From the NCBI GenBank assembly GCA_004835665.1, contig RBKR01000012.1, positions 310,001 through 374,000 on the forward strand: a DNA stretch of 64,000 nt, read 5' to 3'. This stretch comes from Phoma sp. XZ068 (Eukaryota; Ascomycota; Dothideomycetes; Pleosporales; Didymellaceae). The notes under the pieces are model-generated. The model did no database searches. It saw nothing but the letters and a program-made list of their open reading frames with translations, and was not told where the DNA came from. The translations under genes and the position numbers were made by a program. Each line of letters begins with the position of its first letter. Positions within the stretch are counted from its first letter, which is position 1. Shown in pieces: positions 21,068 to 33,300 of this stretch.

Positions 21068-21243
21068 GGATCTGGATGATAGTGTACAGTACCGCAATTG
21101 GTTGGCGACAAAAGGGAGATTGCATAGGGATAGGCGTTCAGGGCCTCAACCTGGCAGGGACTTATAACGCCAGAGATGAGATGAGAGGATCACAATAGTC
21201 TTGAAAAAGCAAACAATCCAACAATAAACAACATTCAGAATAT

Positions 21244-23896
21244 CTACTCTCTACTCCCCGGCCTCCCCGGCCTCCCCCTATCCGCCAACTCCTCCCCATC
21301 ATCTCCATCCATCACAAAAGGCTCCTCCTCCGCACTCCGCCCCGCCGTCCTCGTCACCACAGGACTAGTGAGCCTAACTTGGCCCCCTCGCCTCTGCATC
21401 CCTATCACGCTCAACCCCTTCTGCCAGACGCCGTCTACAGACAACGCCACTCTCTTCACAATATTAAACAGCCCCTCCATCCTATCATCCTCGCCAACAC
21501 CACCAGCCAGACTCCCATGCCCCGCAGCTTCGACTTTGAACTGGTACTTCAAGCAGTCCTTGACGGTAACAAGACCCGTCAGACGCCCGCGGTACTCGAT
21601 GAGAATAGCGCGCGGCCCCATTTTCTTAAAGAGCTCCATAACCGTCTCGAGGGGCAGTCGGGGATGCACAGTGAGCGGCGTGGGATCGACAAACTTGCCG
21701 AGCTGGATGTCTGCGTCTGCGGCGGGTGTGGTCGTGAAGGAGATGCGCGAGCTTCCTGTTGCGCGTGCGTCTTTGCGCGCTTTGTCGAGGGCGTAACGTA
21801 GTTCTGTGCGGCCGATGTAGCCGAGGAGCATTTTTTTGTCGGCGTCTTCGACGATGGGGTAGCCCTGGTAGGCGTTTTCGTTCATGGTGGATTCGACTTG
21901 GCGGAGGGACATGCCGTTTGCGGGGAGGCAGGCGATGTTGGAGCTCATGACTGCGCTGACGGGGACGCCGAAGGTGTGGTCTTCTTTGTTGTCGAGGAAG
22001 GGGTAGCCGTTGAGGTAGATCATGCGGTCTGCGATGCCGCCGTGCCCGAAGCGCTCGCTGACGGCTTTGGTCACGCCGACGACGATCATGGTGGGGAGGA
22101 TGTAGGTCAGCGCGCCGGTGATCTCGAACATGATGACCACAACGCTGACTGTGATGTGCATGATACCTGACAGTGCTGCGGCAGCGCCCAGGAATGCGTA
22201 CGTGCCGGGCGTGATGCACGGCTCGTCGGGTAGACAGGCGGAGAAGAAGGCGGATGTGGGGAAAGACTCGTGGAGGGCTTGAACGAGTATGCCGACCATG
22301 CGGCCGAAGGCAGCTCCGATGGCCATGGAGGGCACGAAAATGCCGGCCGGCACTTTGCAGCCAAAGGATATAACAACGAGGAGCGTGCGCAGCGTGAAGG
22401 CGATGAAGAGGGACAGGATCATATGCCATCGTTGGTCGCGGCTGGGCCAGTTAGCTTGGAAAGCAGTGAAAAGAGAGAATAGGTAGACTCACTCGCACAA
22501 CTTGTCATACCCCTTTCCACCCTCACACTCTTGGAACAAGATCTCCATGCTCTCTGTCATATCGATGCGGAGGAACATGTTTGGATAGCAAATAACCGCC
22601 GTCACGACGGCCAGGACCACGGCCTCGGTAATGGGATATGCGGAGAGGTATTTTTTCCGGAAGACCTGCATCTTTAGGTTCCATTTTATGACGAAGGCGC
22701 CGTAGAGACCGCCGAATGCGCCGATGATGAGGTAGAAGAGGATCTCGAAGAAGTGCCACGAGCGGTCGTACTTGACTTGGAACATGACGAGCTGGCCGGT
22801 GCGGAATGGGTTCATTGCCTACAGGGCCGGATTAGCATAGCTCTTGGTGAACTGTCATGGAGTAACGTACAGCCAGCACAGCAGTAGCCACCAGCGCACA
22901 AAAGTAACTCCTCCACATGGTCTTGAGCGGGAAATGATTGCACATCTCCTCGAGACTGAACAGCACGCCGCCAATCGGACTGCCAAACGCAACGCCCACA
23001 CCCGCGGCCGCACTTGCGCTCAGAATCTCCCTCGTCTTCGCGGCGTTGCGGCGGTACTTGTCGAAGAACCGGCTGATCACATTCCCCGTACAGACGGCGT
23101 AGTGCACACTGGGCCCTTCTTTGCCAACACTGAGCCCACTCGCAATCGCCAGCGGCAACCCAATGCTCTTGATGAACAGCGTCGTAGCCCCAAGAAACCC
23201 CTTCATCACGAACCCCGCAATAATGCACTTCATCTCACTGATGCCACTGCCCGCAGCATATGGCGCAAAGCTCTTCACCAGCGTCGCCGCTGTCAGCGCA
23301 AACAGCGCCGCAAAGACCATGTACATGACATAGTTAATCGGCCACACGCCGCTCCAGCGCTTCCACTCGGCACACCCGGCTTCGGCGCCCCAGCAGCAGA
23401 ACGACTCGTTCAGGTAGAACGCCGTGGTGCAGTGCCCCAGCTTGATATCGCTCAGCCACTCGGTCACAATGTTGAGAAACGCAGCGTTCAGCCCAATCGC
23501 CGCCCCGACCAGCGTAACGACGATCCACGCCTGCCCCGCATCATACGCCTCTGCAATCTTCCTGCGCCACTTTCCTCGCCCGCGGCCCAGGAACACGCGC
23601 CCCGTGTAGGTAGACGGTTGCGACAGGCGGGCTTTGCGACGGGCCTTGCGGCGCAGGGATTCACGGGCGGCGTCCTGCACCCAGTCGATGGTGGTGAAGT
23701 CCTCGTAGCGCTTGATCTCGGCGATTTCGCTGGCGATCGCGGCGTCGGCCTGCGCGGTCGAAGCCGCCTCTGGGTCGTCGTAGTCATAGCTCTGGGAGGT
23801 GTTGCGGCGCCGCAAGGACGGTGTGAACGAGGCGGTTCGGGACTGAGATAGGCCGGACGGTCGCGACCGCGAGCGCGAGGCTGACGGGCGATTCAT
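21244..23896 (-). CDS. CLC family chloride channel / Cl-/H+ exchanger, GEF1-like, with CBS domains
   Basis: Three exons: 22871-23896, 22493-22818 and 21244-22441. The introns are 52 nt (GTACGT...CTGTAG) and 51 nt (GTGAGT...GCCCAG), both phase-consistent, giving 849 aa. After a disordered Arg/Ser-rich N-terminus, the CLC core shows the three hallmark segments: GSGISEMK near residue 213, GKEGPSVHYA near 257 and AFGSPIGGVLFSLEE near 305. The glutamate of GKEGP is the gating glutamate of exchangers. The last third contains two CBS-like repeats (CLPANGMSLRQVESTM and HPRLPLETVMELFKKMG). GEF1-type proteins act in Golgi, endosome or vacuole and support copper loading and acidification; that role is inferred from the family. 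Confidence 0.92.
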
Positions 23897-24596
23897 CGCA
23901 TTGTCGGGTTTTGGGAATGTCTGTTGTTTGAGACGGGTGTCCAGGTGGCTTATCCAAGAGGTGACGTTTGGCGTTTGGTGTTTATGCAGGGAGCCATCAT
24001 TGGAGCTGCGGAGAGGCGGCGGAGGTCCGATCGACGTTGGGATGGAAGTCCGTGCGTTGGTTGCTCAACGACATGTGCTTGCAGGTGGATAGGTCGAAGA
24101 TGTCCAGTTGCTCGTAACGAAAAAGCCTGTATCGGTATGGTTTCTACTTGGTAATACTTTATACTTCTGGAGATAGGTTGTTTCGGCTTGGAATCCCTAC
24201 CAAAGGCCTGATCATCTTTGTAGTCGCGCCCTCGGTGACGTGCATTTATGCGTCGATGTAAACATCTTCAGAAAATCATCACACCTCAACATCACGATTA
24301 AATGCAGTAAAACCCGGCAGGGTTGGTCACACAGACCTATATAATGATGACCATCTCCTCCTGCCGCCAAGAGAACCGAGCGATTGAATTGTCACGCATC
24401 AGAATGGCCTGGCCGTAGCTTTGGCAGCACTTCGGTAGTGGAACCGTAGTCTTATTGGCATCTCGTCTATCGCATTTGCTTGCAGGGTATCATCAAGTCT
24501 CTATCATCTATTCGTTTGCTTTTCCATTCCCAAAACTCCATAGCTTAGCCTAGCTGTACCGCATCCATCATCCAACATTCCGAGGTATCGTAGACA
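23897..24596. other. Intergenic stretch
   Basis: 700 bp between the CLC start and the GMP synthase stop, both on the minus strand. It contains the CLC promoter and the GMP synthase 3' flank. I see no gene or RNA. Confidence 0.5.
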
Positions 24597-26274
24597 CTAC
24601 TCCATCTCGATGGTGCCAGGAGGCTTGCTGGTGACTGAGGATGTATTAGCAGATTACTCTTGAGCCTTTGAACACGTTAGACTTACTGTCGTAGACAACA
24701 CGGCAAACACCGTTGACCTCGTTCACAATGCGCCTCGACACGCGCTTGAGGAACTCGCCATCAAACGGATACCAGTCCGCAGTCATGAAATCCGATGTCT
24801 CCACCGCCCTGAGCGCAATGACCTGGTCGTGCACCCTCTTGTCACCCATGACACCGACCGCCTTGACGGGCAACAGCGCCGCAAACGCCTGGCTGATGTT
24901 CCTGTACAGCCCAGCCTGCTTGATCTCCTCGATGAAGATGTGGTCCGCCTCGCGCGCGATGCGGACTTGCTCACGGGTAACCTCGCCCAAGATGCGGATA
25001 GCAATGCCCGGGCCGGGGAAGGGGTGACGCCAGACGAGCTCTTCGTTGATGCCGAGCTCGACGCCCAGCGCGCGGACTTCGTCCTTGAACAGCTCACGCA
25101 GGGGCTCAATGAGCTTGAGGTTCATGTTGGCCGGGAGACCGCCGACGTTGTGGTGGGTCTTGATGGTCTGGCTGGGGCCCTTGAAGGAGAGGGACTCGAT
25201 GACGTCGGGGTACAGGGTGCCTTGAAGGAGCCATTCAATCTCGCCGGCGTTGGGGGTGTTGTGGGCAGCCTCGGCGATCTCCTTTGCCTTTTGCTGGAAG
25301 ATCTCGATGAAGGTGTTGCCGATGACCTTGCGCTTTTGCTCTGGGTTGTCGGTGATGCCCTTGAGGCGGTCGAGGAAGAGGTCGGAGGCGTCGATGACGG
25401 TTAGGTTGATGCCGAGGCCCTTGTCGAGGGTCTCCTTGACCTGCTTGGCCTCGTTCAGGCGGAGCACACCGTTGTCAACCATGACAGCGTGGAAACGGTC
25501 GCCGATGGCCTCCTTCATCAGCTTGGCAGCGACGGTCGAGTCGACACCACCGCTGACGGCGCCAATGACCTGGCCCTTCTCGCCGACCAGCTTCCTGATG
25601 CGCGCAATCTCCTGGTCGACGAACTTGCCCATGGTCCAGTCGGTCTTGGACTGGCAGATGTCGACGGCAAAGTTCCTGAGGAGCACCTTGCCCTGGGGTG
25701 TGTGGGTGACCTCTGGGTGGAACTGGATGCCGTACATCTTCTTGGAGCTGTGGGCAATGCCGGCGTAGGGCGAGTTGCTGGTGGTCGCAACGGTGACAAA
25801 GTTCTCGGGCATGTGACTCAGCTTGTCGCCGTGGCTCATCCAGACCTCAATGTCGTTCTCGAGGCCCTTGAACAGCTCGTCGACGTGGCCGCCGTGCTGC
25901 TCGAGCTTCAGGTTTGCGTGGCCGTACTCGCGCTTCTCGCCGGCTGCGACGCCTGCGTTCTTGCCAAAGTGCCAGGCCATCTCCTGCAGGCCGTAGCATA
26001 TTCCGAGGATGGGCACGCCGAGATCGAAGACGGCGTGGTCGACGTGCGGGGCACCCTCCTCGTAGACCGAGTAGGGGCCGCCGGAGAGGATGATGCCCTT
26101 GGGGGTGAAGTCGAGGTCGGCCAGCTTGGTGGTGCATGGCAGCATCTCCGAGTAGATATTGAACTCGCGCAGGCGGCGGGTGATCAGGTGCGTGTACTGC
26201 GACCCGAAGTCGAGCACCAGGATGGTGTCGAAGGCCTTGTGGGGGGGAATGGGGTCTTTGACGTCGGTCGTCAT
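24597..26274 (-). CDS. GUA1: GMP synthase (glutamine-hydrolysing)
   Basis: Exon 1 is 24687-26274 and exon 2 is 24597-24634. The 52-nt intron (GTAAGT...CTCAG) joins in phase 1 and restores the conserved end VVYDITSKPPGTIEME, for 541 aa, the normal size. The N-terminal class I glutamine amidotransferase has the catalytic Cys93 in GICYGLQ and the His-x-Glu pair in FHPEVTH. The ATP-pyrophosphatase half has the P-loop SGGVDST, and the C-terminal dimerisation domain contains HPFPGPG. It converts XMP to GMP using glutamine and ATP in the cytosol, the last step of guanylate synthesis. The frame continues upstream of the ATG at 26274 without another conserved start, so this start is chosen from homology. 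Confidence 0.96.
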
Positions 26275-26490
26275 GGTGGCAGGAAAATTGAAGCGTGCAA
26301 GGGAAGAAGGGTGGAGTGGGAAGGAAAGAAGAGTCGTGCAGAAGAAATGTCCGCGGCGAGGAGCGCCATCTGATGCGCGGGGTGACTCTGGGAAAAATTT
26401 CTTATCGATTAGAGAGACTGGACGCGTGCAGCCCTGCCAACGTCGTGGGCAGGAAATAGTAGCACAACCACACCACACCACACATTCGCA
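26275..26490. promoter_or_regulatory. 216-bp bidirectional promoter of GUA1 and BCP1
   Basis: Only 216 bp separate the divergent starts of GMP synthase and BCP1. The central part is C/A-rich (CACACCACACC-like). A shared promoter for a nucleotide-synthesis gene and a ribosome-biogenesis gene is plausible. Confidence 0.6.
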
Positions 26491-27452
26491 ATGGCCAAGC
26501 GGAAACAGGACCCCGAAGAGCTGCCCGATGCGCCCGCGAGCAAGGGCAAGGGCAAGAAGCCGGACGACGAGTCCGACAGCGACGAGGTTTGGCGCATCCT
26601 CCCAGCGCACATGCGACCGGCGCTCATGCATAGCTAGGACATGGACATGGTGAACGTCGACTTTGAGTGGTTTGACCCCAACCCGGACGTCGACTTCCAC
26701 GGCATCAAGACGCTGCTGCGCCAGCTGCTCGACGTCGACAACCAGCTCTTCAACCTCAGCGAGCTCGCCGACCTGATTCTGTCGCAGCCGCTGCTCGGCA
26801 GCACCGTCAAGGTCGACGGCAGCGAGACCGATCCGTATGCCTTCCTGACGGTGCTGAACCTGGAGACACACAAGGTACGGCCGGCGCACCGTGCATGTTG
26901 GTTGTGCTGTGCGACTGACAGCCCGTGTAGGACAAGCCCGTGATCCGCGACCTGCACGCCTACCTCACCAAGAAGGCGCCCGAGCTGCTCCCCGCCGCGC
27001 CCGCGCAGATCGGCCTGATCCTCACCGAGCGCTTCATCAACATGCCCCACGAGATCGTGCCGCCCATGTACACCATGCTGATGGAGGAGATCCAATGGGC
27101 CGTCGAGGAGAAGGAGCCCTATGCATTCACACACTACCTCGTGCTCTCCAAGGCTTACGCCGAGGTCGCCTCGAACCTGCCCGCCGTAGGCCAGCCGCCC
27201 AGCAAAAAGAAGAAGGCGGGCAAGGCCGACGAGGAGACGTTCTACTTCCACCCCGAGGACGAGATGCTGCACCAGCACGCCGTTGGCCACACCACATTTG
27301 ACTATGATACCCCGGTCGACGAGGGCGCCAGTGACAGCAAGAGGGCATTCCAGGAGATGGGTGTCAAGCCGCAGGGGCACTTGACGCTGATCGAGGCGGC
27401 CAAGTTTGCGGGCGCCGTCGACGCCGTCAAGTCGTTCCTGAACGGGCAGTAG
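26491..27452 (+). CDS. BCP1: BCP1/BCCIP family protein
   Basis: Three exons: 26491-26586, 26638-26874 and 26931-27452. The introns are 51 nt (weak donor GTTTGG, acceptor GCTAG) and 56 nt (GTACGG...GTGTAG); the product is 284 aa. After a basic and acidic start (MAKRKQDPEELPDAP, then DDESDSDEDMDMVNVDFEWF), the conserved BCP1 core follows, with FHGIKTLLRQLL, LLGSTVKVDG, EIQWAVEEKEPY and a C-terminal GHLTLIEA. A Lys-rich stretch (PPSKKKKAGK) lies in the middle. In yeast Bcp1 acts in nuclear export and as chaperone of ribosomal protein L23; the human relative BCCIP also binds BRCA2. Here the role in 60S biogenesis is inferred from the family. Confidence 0.93.
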
Positions 27453-27646
27453 TTATGAAATGCAACGAACAAGCACAATCAACAAATCACTCCCGTGACG
27501 CAACGTGACTCTAACTGGTGTTACATTCCTACGCACACAAGCCGAATCTAAATAAGAAACCAAAGGAAATGGTAATGCTTGCTCCTATTGACACAGCCAG
27601 CTCCCTCCAACCCATCTTGCCTCGCTACTTTACACAATGCGCGCAT

Positions 27647-28619
27647 TTAACCAATGACGACCTTGCCCTCCTCGGGGAAGTCGTACTGAGGAACCTCGAG
27701 GTTGAGCGGGGCGGGTCCCTTTCTTATGCGGCCAGAGATGTCGTAGTGGGATCCGTGGCAGGGGCAGAACCAGCCGCCAAAGTCGCCGGCCTCGCCGATG
27801 GGCACACAACCGAGATGGGTGCAGACACCTGCTGTCGTCAGTATGCTGAGTTGTCGTGTTGTTTTGTACAGAACCTACCCAACATGATCAACCACTCGGG
27901 CTTCTGGACACGGTCGCCGTCGGACTGGGGGTCGCGCAGAGACTCCCACTTGGTGTCCTCGGCCTCCTTGATCTCGCTCTCGGTGCGGTGACGGATGAAG
28001 ACGGGCTTGCCTCGCCACTTGATAATGACCTGTGCAGTCTTAGCTCCCGCCCTGTGCTATCCTGGTTTCATCGGTAGACGCACGTTCTTGCCCTCGGGGA
28101 TGGCGGCGAGATCGATCTCAACCTTGGCCTGGGCCAAAACGTCGGCCGAGGCGGACATGTTGACGAGGAAGTCTGTCGCGCGGTGCGTTAGCCAGCGTGC
28201 ACTCCATCGAATTGCAGCCCCAAATCATCCGCAAAACAGCCAATTGCTCTCCAGAGTCCTCCCATGTGCGCCAGGTCCTATTTCAATCGCTTTCCAGAGC
28301 TCTGCCGTGCTGTTCGTGGGTGGTGCAGCTGGGTGGGCTTACCCTGAACCGTCGCCTTCGCGCCAAGAGCGGACAGCGCACCCATGGAGCCGACCATGAA
28401 GTACTGGAAGACCTTGGTGCTCTGCTCGCCGTTCTTGTTCCTGTAGGCGGCAAAGGATGGGATCTTGGTGCTGTCGGCGCTGCCCTTGAAGGGGCTGTCG
28501 AACGACGACGCCGAGGCGTTACGGGTCTGCATGGCGGTGCAGCCGGCCCGGGCGACGGGCATCTGGTGGGCTGTCCATGATCGTGCGACGGCACGGGCGC
28601 TGTTGGCGAGGGCGGGCAT
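27647..28619 (-). CDS. RIP1: Rieske iron-sulfur protein of the cytochrome bc1 complex
   Basis: Four exons: 28343-28619, 28084-28172, 27879-28029 and 27647-27828. The introns are 170, 54 and 50 nt, all phase-consistent, giving 232 aa. The N-terminus is a mitochondrial presequence (MPALANSARAVARSW). The single membrane helix follows at VFQYFMVGSMGALSALGAKA, then the hinge VQDFLVNMSASADVLAQAK. The 2Fe-2S ligands are Cys175 and His177 in CTHLGC and Cys194 and His197 in CPCHGSH, with Cys180 and Cys196 for the disulfide. It carries electrons from ubiquinol to cytochrome c1 in the inner membrane. The gene is convergent with BCP1, 194 bp apart, and divergent from the macrodomain gene. Confidence 0.97.
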
Positions 28620-29120
28620 CGTGACGCGGGTGTGCGGTGGGGGATGGGAGATGTCGTCGACCTGAGGTTGAAGATTTGGCCATCATCAGTTTTGGTCAAA
28701 GCTGGATTAGCCGTGAGCTGATTGGTGGCGCCTTCCACCTTCGCCGCACCCCGGGAAGGAACGTCAACACTACCAACACCAACAGTCGCGCAGCAGAATA
28801 TGACTCCATCGGGCAGTTTCTTTTACAACTCATTTTGGTGTACTTCAGTATTCGGACCAATGATCTTACGCAGTGTTGTATCACGTCCAGTACTGCATCA
28901 GAAATAGTATGGCTGAAGGGCGGCTGCAGCCCTTGTTGCCTGCCATCTTGTAGAGCTGAAGGTAGGTAGGGCATGTATGACTCTCACTCTCACTGCAACG
29001 CCCTTAACTATATCTCCTTCCGTGCTTCTCCCCAGCTCATTCACTTCTGCCCGCACTGTCTGTTACCGACCATCATCACTTGTCCTAACCACTACTACGC
29101 CTCAACCTCACACCAGCAGT
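28620..29120. promoter_or_regulatory. Divergent promoter region of RIP1 and the macrodomain gene
   Basis: About 500 bp between the Rieske start and the conserved start of the macrodomain gene. The last 140 bp before 29121 is pyrimidine-rich on the plus strand (CTCTCACTCTCACTG-like), typical of fungal 5' leaders, and also contains an in-frame ATG at 28977. Confidence 0.5.
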
Positions 29121-29798
29121 ATGCTCAATTCCGAGAAGCCTGATGACAGCGGACTCAAGAGGCCGGCCTCAGACTCACCACCTCCACCCAAGAGGCCCAA
29201 GGCCACCAAGGACAGGTTCGACCACCTGGACTATGCCCACGTCCCATCTGGCTGGCTTGATGCACCTGCCGAACAAGATGCAGCTCATCGGTCAGTACAG
29301 CTCACCTACCACAAGGGCGATATGTTTGCGGATGTACCCAAAGGATGCGTGCTGATTCATGCCTGCAACACCCAAGGCCACTGGGGCGCTGGCATCGCCA
29401 AAGCGTTCAAGCAGCGGTATCCCCAGGCATATGCTGATCACAACAAGTTCTGCGTCAAAGACCACACCAAGTCACATCCAGTGCCCACAGGAACCACTCA
29501 GCTCCTTGCACCACGTGATGGAGACCTGGGCCACTGGATTGGATGTGTCTTCACCAGTGCAAGATACGGCAAGGGCAAGGACAAGCCAGATCAAATCGTC
29601 AAGAATTCCATCAACTCCATGCAGATGCTGCTCGAGCTGGTCAGCCAAGTTGATGATGAGATCACGGAGATTCGCATGTGCAAGATCAACAGCGGGAAGT
29701 TTGGCGTGCCCTGGGAGAGGACTGAGGAGGCTATCAAGAGCATCAAGCTCAAGTCGCAGTGGCGTACGAATATTGATGTTTGGGAGCCAGAAGAGTAA
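29121..29798 (+). CDS. Macrodomain protein, POA1-like ADP-ribose-1''-phosphate phosphatase
   Basis: From ATG 29121 the product is 225 aa; the same frame also has an ATG at 28977 giving 273 aa. I prefer 29121 because the added 48 residues are Ser/Thr/Pro-rich without recognisable domain. The start is followed by a bipartite nuclear-signal-like KRPASDSPPPPKRPKATK. The macrodomain covers about residues 60-220: YHKGDMFADVP, then IHACNTQGHWGAGIAKAFKQ, the ADP-ribose-binding loop, then IGCVFTSARYGKGK. Yeast Poa1 removes the 1''-phosphate from a tRNA-splicing by-product. Macrodomains of this class may also remove ADP-ribose from proteins, so substrate is inferred. Confidence 0.85.
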   Translation: MLNSEKPDDSGLKRPASDSPPPPKRPKATKDRFDHLDYAHVPSGWLDAPAEQDAAHRSVQLTYHKGDMFADVPKGCVLIHACNTQGHWGAGIAKAFKQRYPQAYADHNKFCVKDHTKSHPVPTGTTQLLAPRDGDLGHWIGCVFTSARYGKGKDKPDQIVKNSINSMQMLLELVSQVDDEITEIRMCKINSGKFGVPWERTEEAIKSIKLKSQWRTNIDVWEPEE

Positions 29799-30312
29799 AT
29801 AAAGAATGCAACAAACCTGTATCACTCCCATCGTGGATGAGCGCACTTCACCAAGATTACAGCCATCAACCGTGAGTAATTAAAAGTGGACCTTGCGCTG
29901 TCATTTCTGTCGTGAAGCCCATTCAACTCATAAGGCGGGGTAAACATGGCCGACAACAAACAAAAAGCAAAGTGTTAGAGCCGCAACCGTCACGAAACGC
30001 GCATTTTGTGTTTCAGGCATTATCCACGTCGTTGTAAAGGCTGCGTCTATGCAAACCTTGAGCACCAATCACACTGCGATCTCTCTACACCCCTGCGGCG
30101 GTCTAAGTGCGGGAGAGGACCGTTCGGGCAAAGTGCACGGCCGCGTTGACGCGACTTTGTGTTGTCTCCACCGTTGATACTCACCATCACCACCGCGAAG
30201 TTACTCTCCCTTTACCACCGATCCGACGTAATTTACATACGACCTTCCCAACGACCTCGCCGGAAACGAGGATTCACATGTCGTCTCGCCAGTAGACACA
30301 ACACAACTCACA
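29799..30312. other. Intergenic stretch / dynein promoter
   Basis: 514 bp upstream of the dynein heavy chain ATG. I see no gene. C/A-rich sequence precedes the start (CACAACTCACAATGG context). Confidence 0.5.
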
Positions 30313-33300
30313 ATGGAGGGACCGCTCTCGCCAGGGGCCTCCAATGGCACGTCACGCGCGCCCAGTCCCACACCGCCCACTATCGATCCTCAGATAATCG
30401 TTGACTACCTGGAAAAGGTCCTCGACGTTAACCTTGGTGCTACGGAGCGAGATCTCCACGCACCCGGCAGCTTGCTCTCCGATGACAAGCGCACCGACAC
30501 CCTGCAGAAATGCGCACAGTTCTCGAAGGAGAACCAGTTGGTGCTCTATGTTATCAAGGAAAGAAGTGCTGAGGCCTCAATAGACGGACTAGACGGGACG
30601 AATGGCAAGTGCAGTTCGAGGTCCGGATTTGTGCTCAAGCTGACAGTTGATAGGCGTCCCCCAACACTACACATACACTGTTTCCACCGAACTCACCACA
30701 TCTCCTCACTGCGCAGCATTTGTTGTTCTTCAGAAGCGACCGATACCCATAGACTCTTCGATACCCATTAGCGCCCAAGTTCAGATTTCGACCCTTCCTG
30801 GCTTTACACTTCCTAATAACAACTCATCGCAAGATGGCGCTCCTTTCGAGTACATCCATTCTTTCATTCAGACCGCCTTCGAACCGTATTTTGACAGCTA
30901 TACAAAGACAAAGAGCCAGCGAAACCCTAAGGAGCTGTATAGCAAGGGCGAGAGCGACTCAAGGATGAGCATCTCGGCAGCGAAGAAGAAGATGGCCGAG
31001 TTGGCATTGGCAATGCAACACTTGTCAGACAATGCCGACATACCCGAGTTACTTTTGCCATTGCATCCGCATATCCTAGTTGCACTTCAAGACGCGGAGT
31101 CTCGAGGCTTGAAACCTTCCCCGGACCTGATTCCTGCCTCTGTTGTGCAGGACAGCGTGTTTCTGAACCAGCTACAAGGAACTGTTAATGGCTGGATCAA
31201 GTCTATCCAAACCATCACCAAGACAACTCGCGACGTCTCCACCGGCACAGCACAGCAAGAGATCAACTTCTGGATCTCCATGGAATCCAGGCTTCATGAT
31301 ATCGAGACTCAGCTCAGCAGTTCGGGTGTTAGGCTGACCTTGGACGTGTTGAAGAATGCGAAGCGATTCCAGGCCACAGTCAGTTTCAGTGCGGACACTG
31401 GCTTGAAGGAAACAACAGACATGGTACAAAAGTACAACTCGCTGATGAAGGAATTCCCGCTGGACCAGTTACACACCTCCACATCTCTCGTTACTGTCGA
31501 GGATGCCATCAATCAGATTTTCAATCATCTGAACAAGAAATTGCGTATTTGCCCGTACCCGATTCGTCGAGCCCTACCTCTTGTCGAAGCCATCTCCGCT
31601 GATCTCGATGTTGAGCTGCACAAGAAGCTCTCTGGCCGAACATTGATGCATATGGACTATCCCGAGTTTCAGGCAATTATGGACGTCGCTGAAAAGATCT
31701 GGCGTACATGGGAGGAAGACGTCAAGGAGTTCACCAACGTCGCTCGTGAAGTTACTAGGCGAAGGAACGAGAAGTTTATCCCTATCAAGATCAATCCACG
31801 TCACCGTGAGACCGAGGAGCGCATTCGTTACGTTACCACTTTCAGAAAGAACCATGAACAGCTGCAGCGTACTATCGTCAACGTTCTCGGCACTCAATCT
31901 ACATCGTCTGATGGATCTCAGATCAAAGAAGTGATTATTGAGGAGATTGGCGACGTCGATGCTGTCAAGGAGGTCAAGGAAGCCTACGACGTACTTAAAG
32001 ATGTCGATGTCCTGGATGTATCGCCAGAGGGCACACGCTTGTTCGAACAGGCCGAGCAAAAGTACAACGAACGTACTTCACGCGTCGAGAACTCGATCAT
32101 TGCTAGGCTGCGAGATCGTCTTGGAACCGCCAAGACCGCGAGCGAGATGTTCCGCGTCTTCTCCAAGTTCAACCCGCTGTTTGTGCGACCAAAGATTCGC
32201 GGAGCTATCTCGGAATATCAAACACAACTTATCGAGAGTGTCAAGCAAGACATTCAGGCGCTGCACGAACGCTTCAAGCGTCAGTACGCCAACTCCGAGG
32301 CACACGCAATGGCACAACTCCGAGACTTCCCTCCAGTTTCTGGTGCTGTTATCTGGGCACGACAGATTGAGATTCAGCTCGAGAAATACATGGGCAAGGT
32401 CGAGGACATCCTAGGAAAGGACTGGGTTCTTCATGCTGAAGGCCAGAAGCTGCAAGCGGAGAGCAACATGTTCAAGAAGAAGCTGGATACCCGACCTATC
32501 TTTGAGGGATGGTTGCAGGCAGTCGCGCGGAACAAGCTATCGATATCTGGACGTCTCTTCCTTGTCAGCCGAAACCGTGCTGCAGGCAATATTCTAGAGC
32601 TGAACGTGAATTTCGATGGTCAAGTTATTGCCTTATTCAAGGAGGTGCGCAATCTGACATGGCGTGGCTACCAAGTCCCTCACGCTATCAACAACATCTC
32701 GAAAGAAGCCAAGCGCGTCTACCCTTATGCCGTCAGCTTGATGGAAAGTGTTCGAACATACACCCAGACTGTCCGCTCAATCTCCGAATTGAGTGGGGTT
32801 GCTCTTCTGCTCAACAACTATGCCAATGATGTTCAAACCCTGGTTCAGAAGGGTGTCCCGCTCAAATGGGAGTCCTTTGTACATGCATACGACTTGCACG
32901 TTCGTCAACCGGGGTTCCCTTCAGGAGCGGGAAGTGTTCGGAGCGAGAGCAAGCATGTGCAATTTGTTCGGGACTTTCAGGCGGCGACCTCGTTGCTTCA
33001 AACAAAGGTCGCTACTCTTGTAAGCATCAATGCTGTAGTCGACAAGGCTCTGAAGGAACTGGAGATCTGCCCGTACAACAAGGAAGCCTTCCAACAGAAC
33101 CTGGAGATTATCCAGAAGTCGGTCGATCAGCTCAACCTTGAAAATTACGCCAACCTCACGACATGGGTCTCAGAAATGAACACTCGGATCGAGTCAATTC
33201 TCCTCGTACGCCTAAAATATGCTATGTCACAGTGGATCGACGTTTTCAACAATGGCGGCGAGGACGACAATGATCGTCGACCTACCAGCGAACCCGCAGG

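Noticed and set aside
21626..22429. Arg/His-rich 267-codon minus-strand frame
   Set aside because: Out-of-frame shadow of the CLC gene, whose frame carries transmembrane and CBS features.
25489..26373. 294-codon plus-strand frame opposite GMP synthase
   Set aside because: Antisense shadow of a strongly conserved enzyme; no domain of its own.
26275..26889. Upstream extension of the GMP synthase frame to 26889
   Set aside because: It overlaps the BCP1 promoter and its first exons in antisense, and GMP synthase homology begins right after the ATG at 26274.
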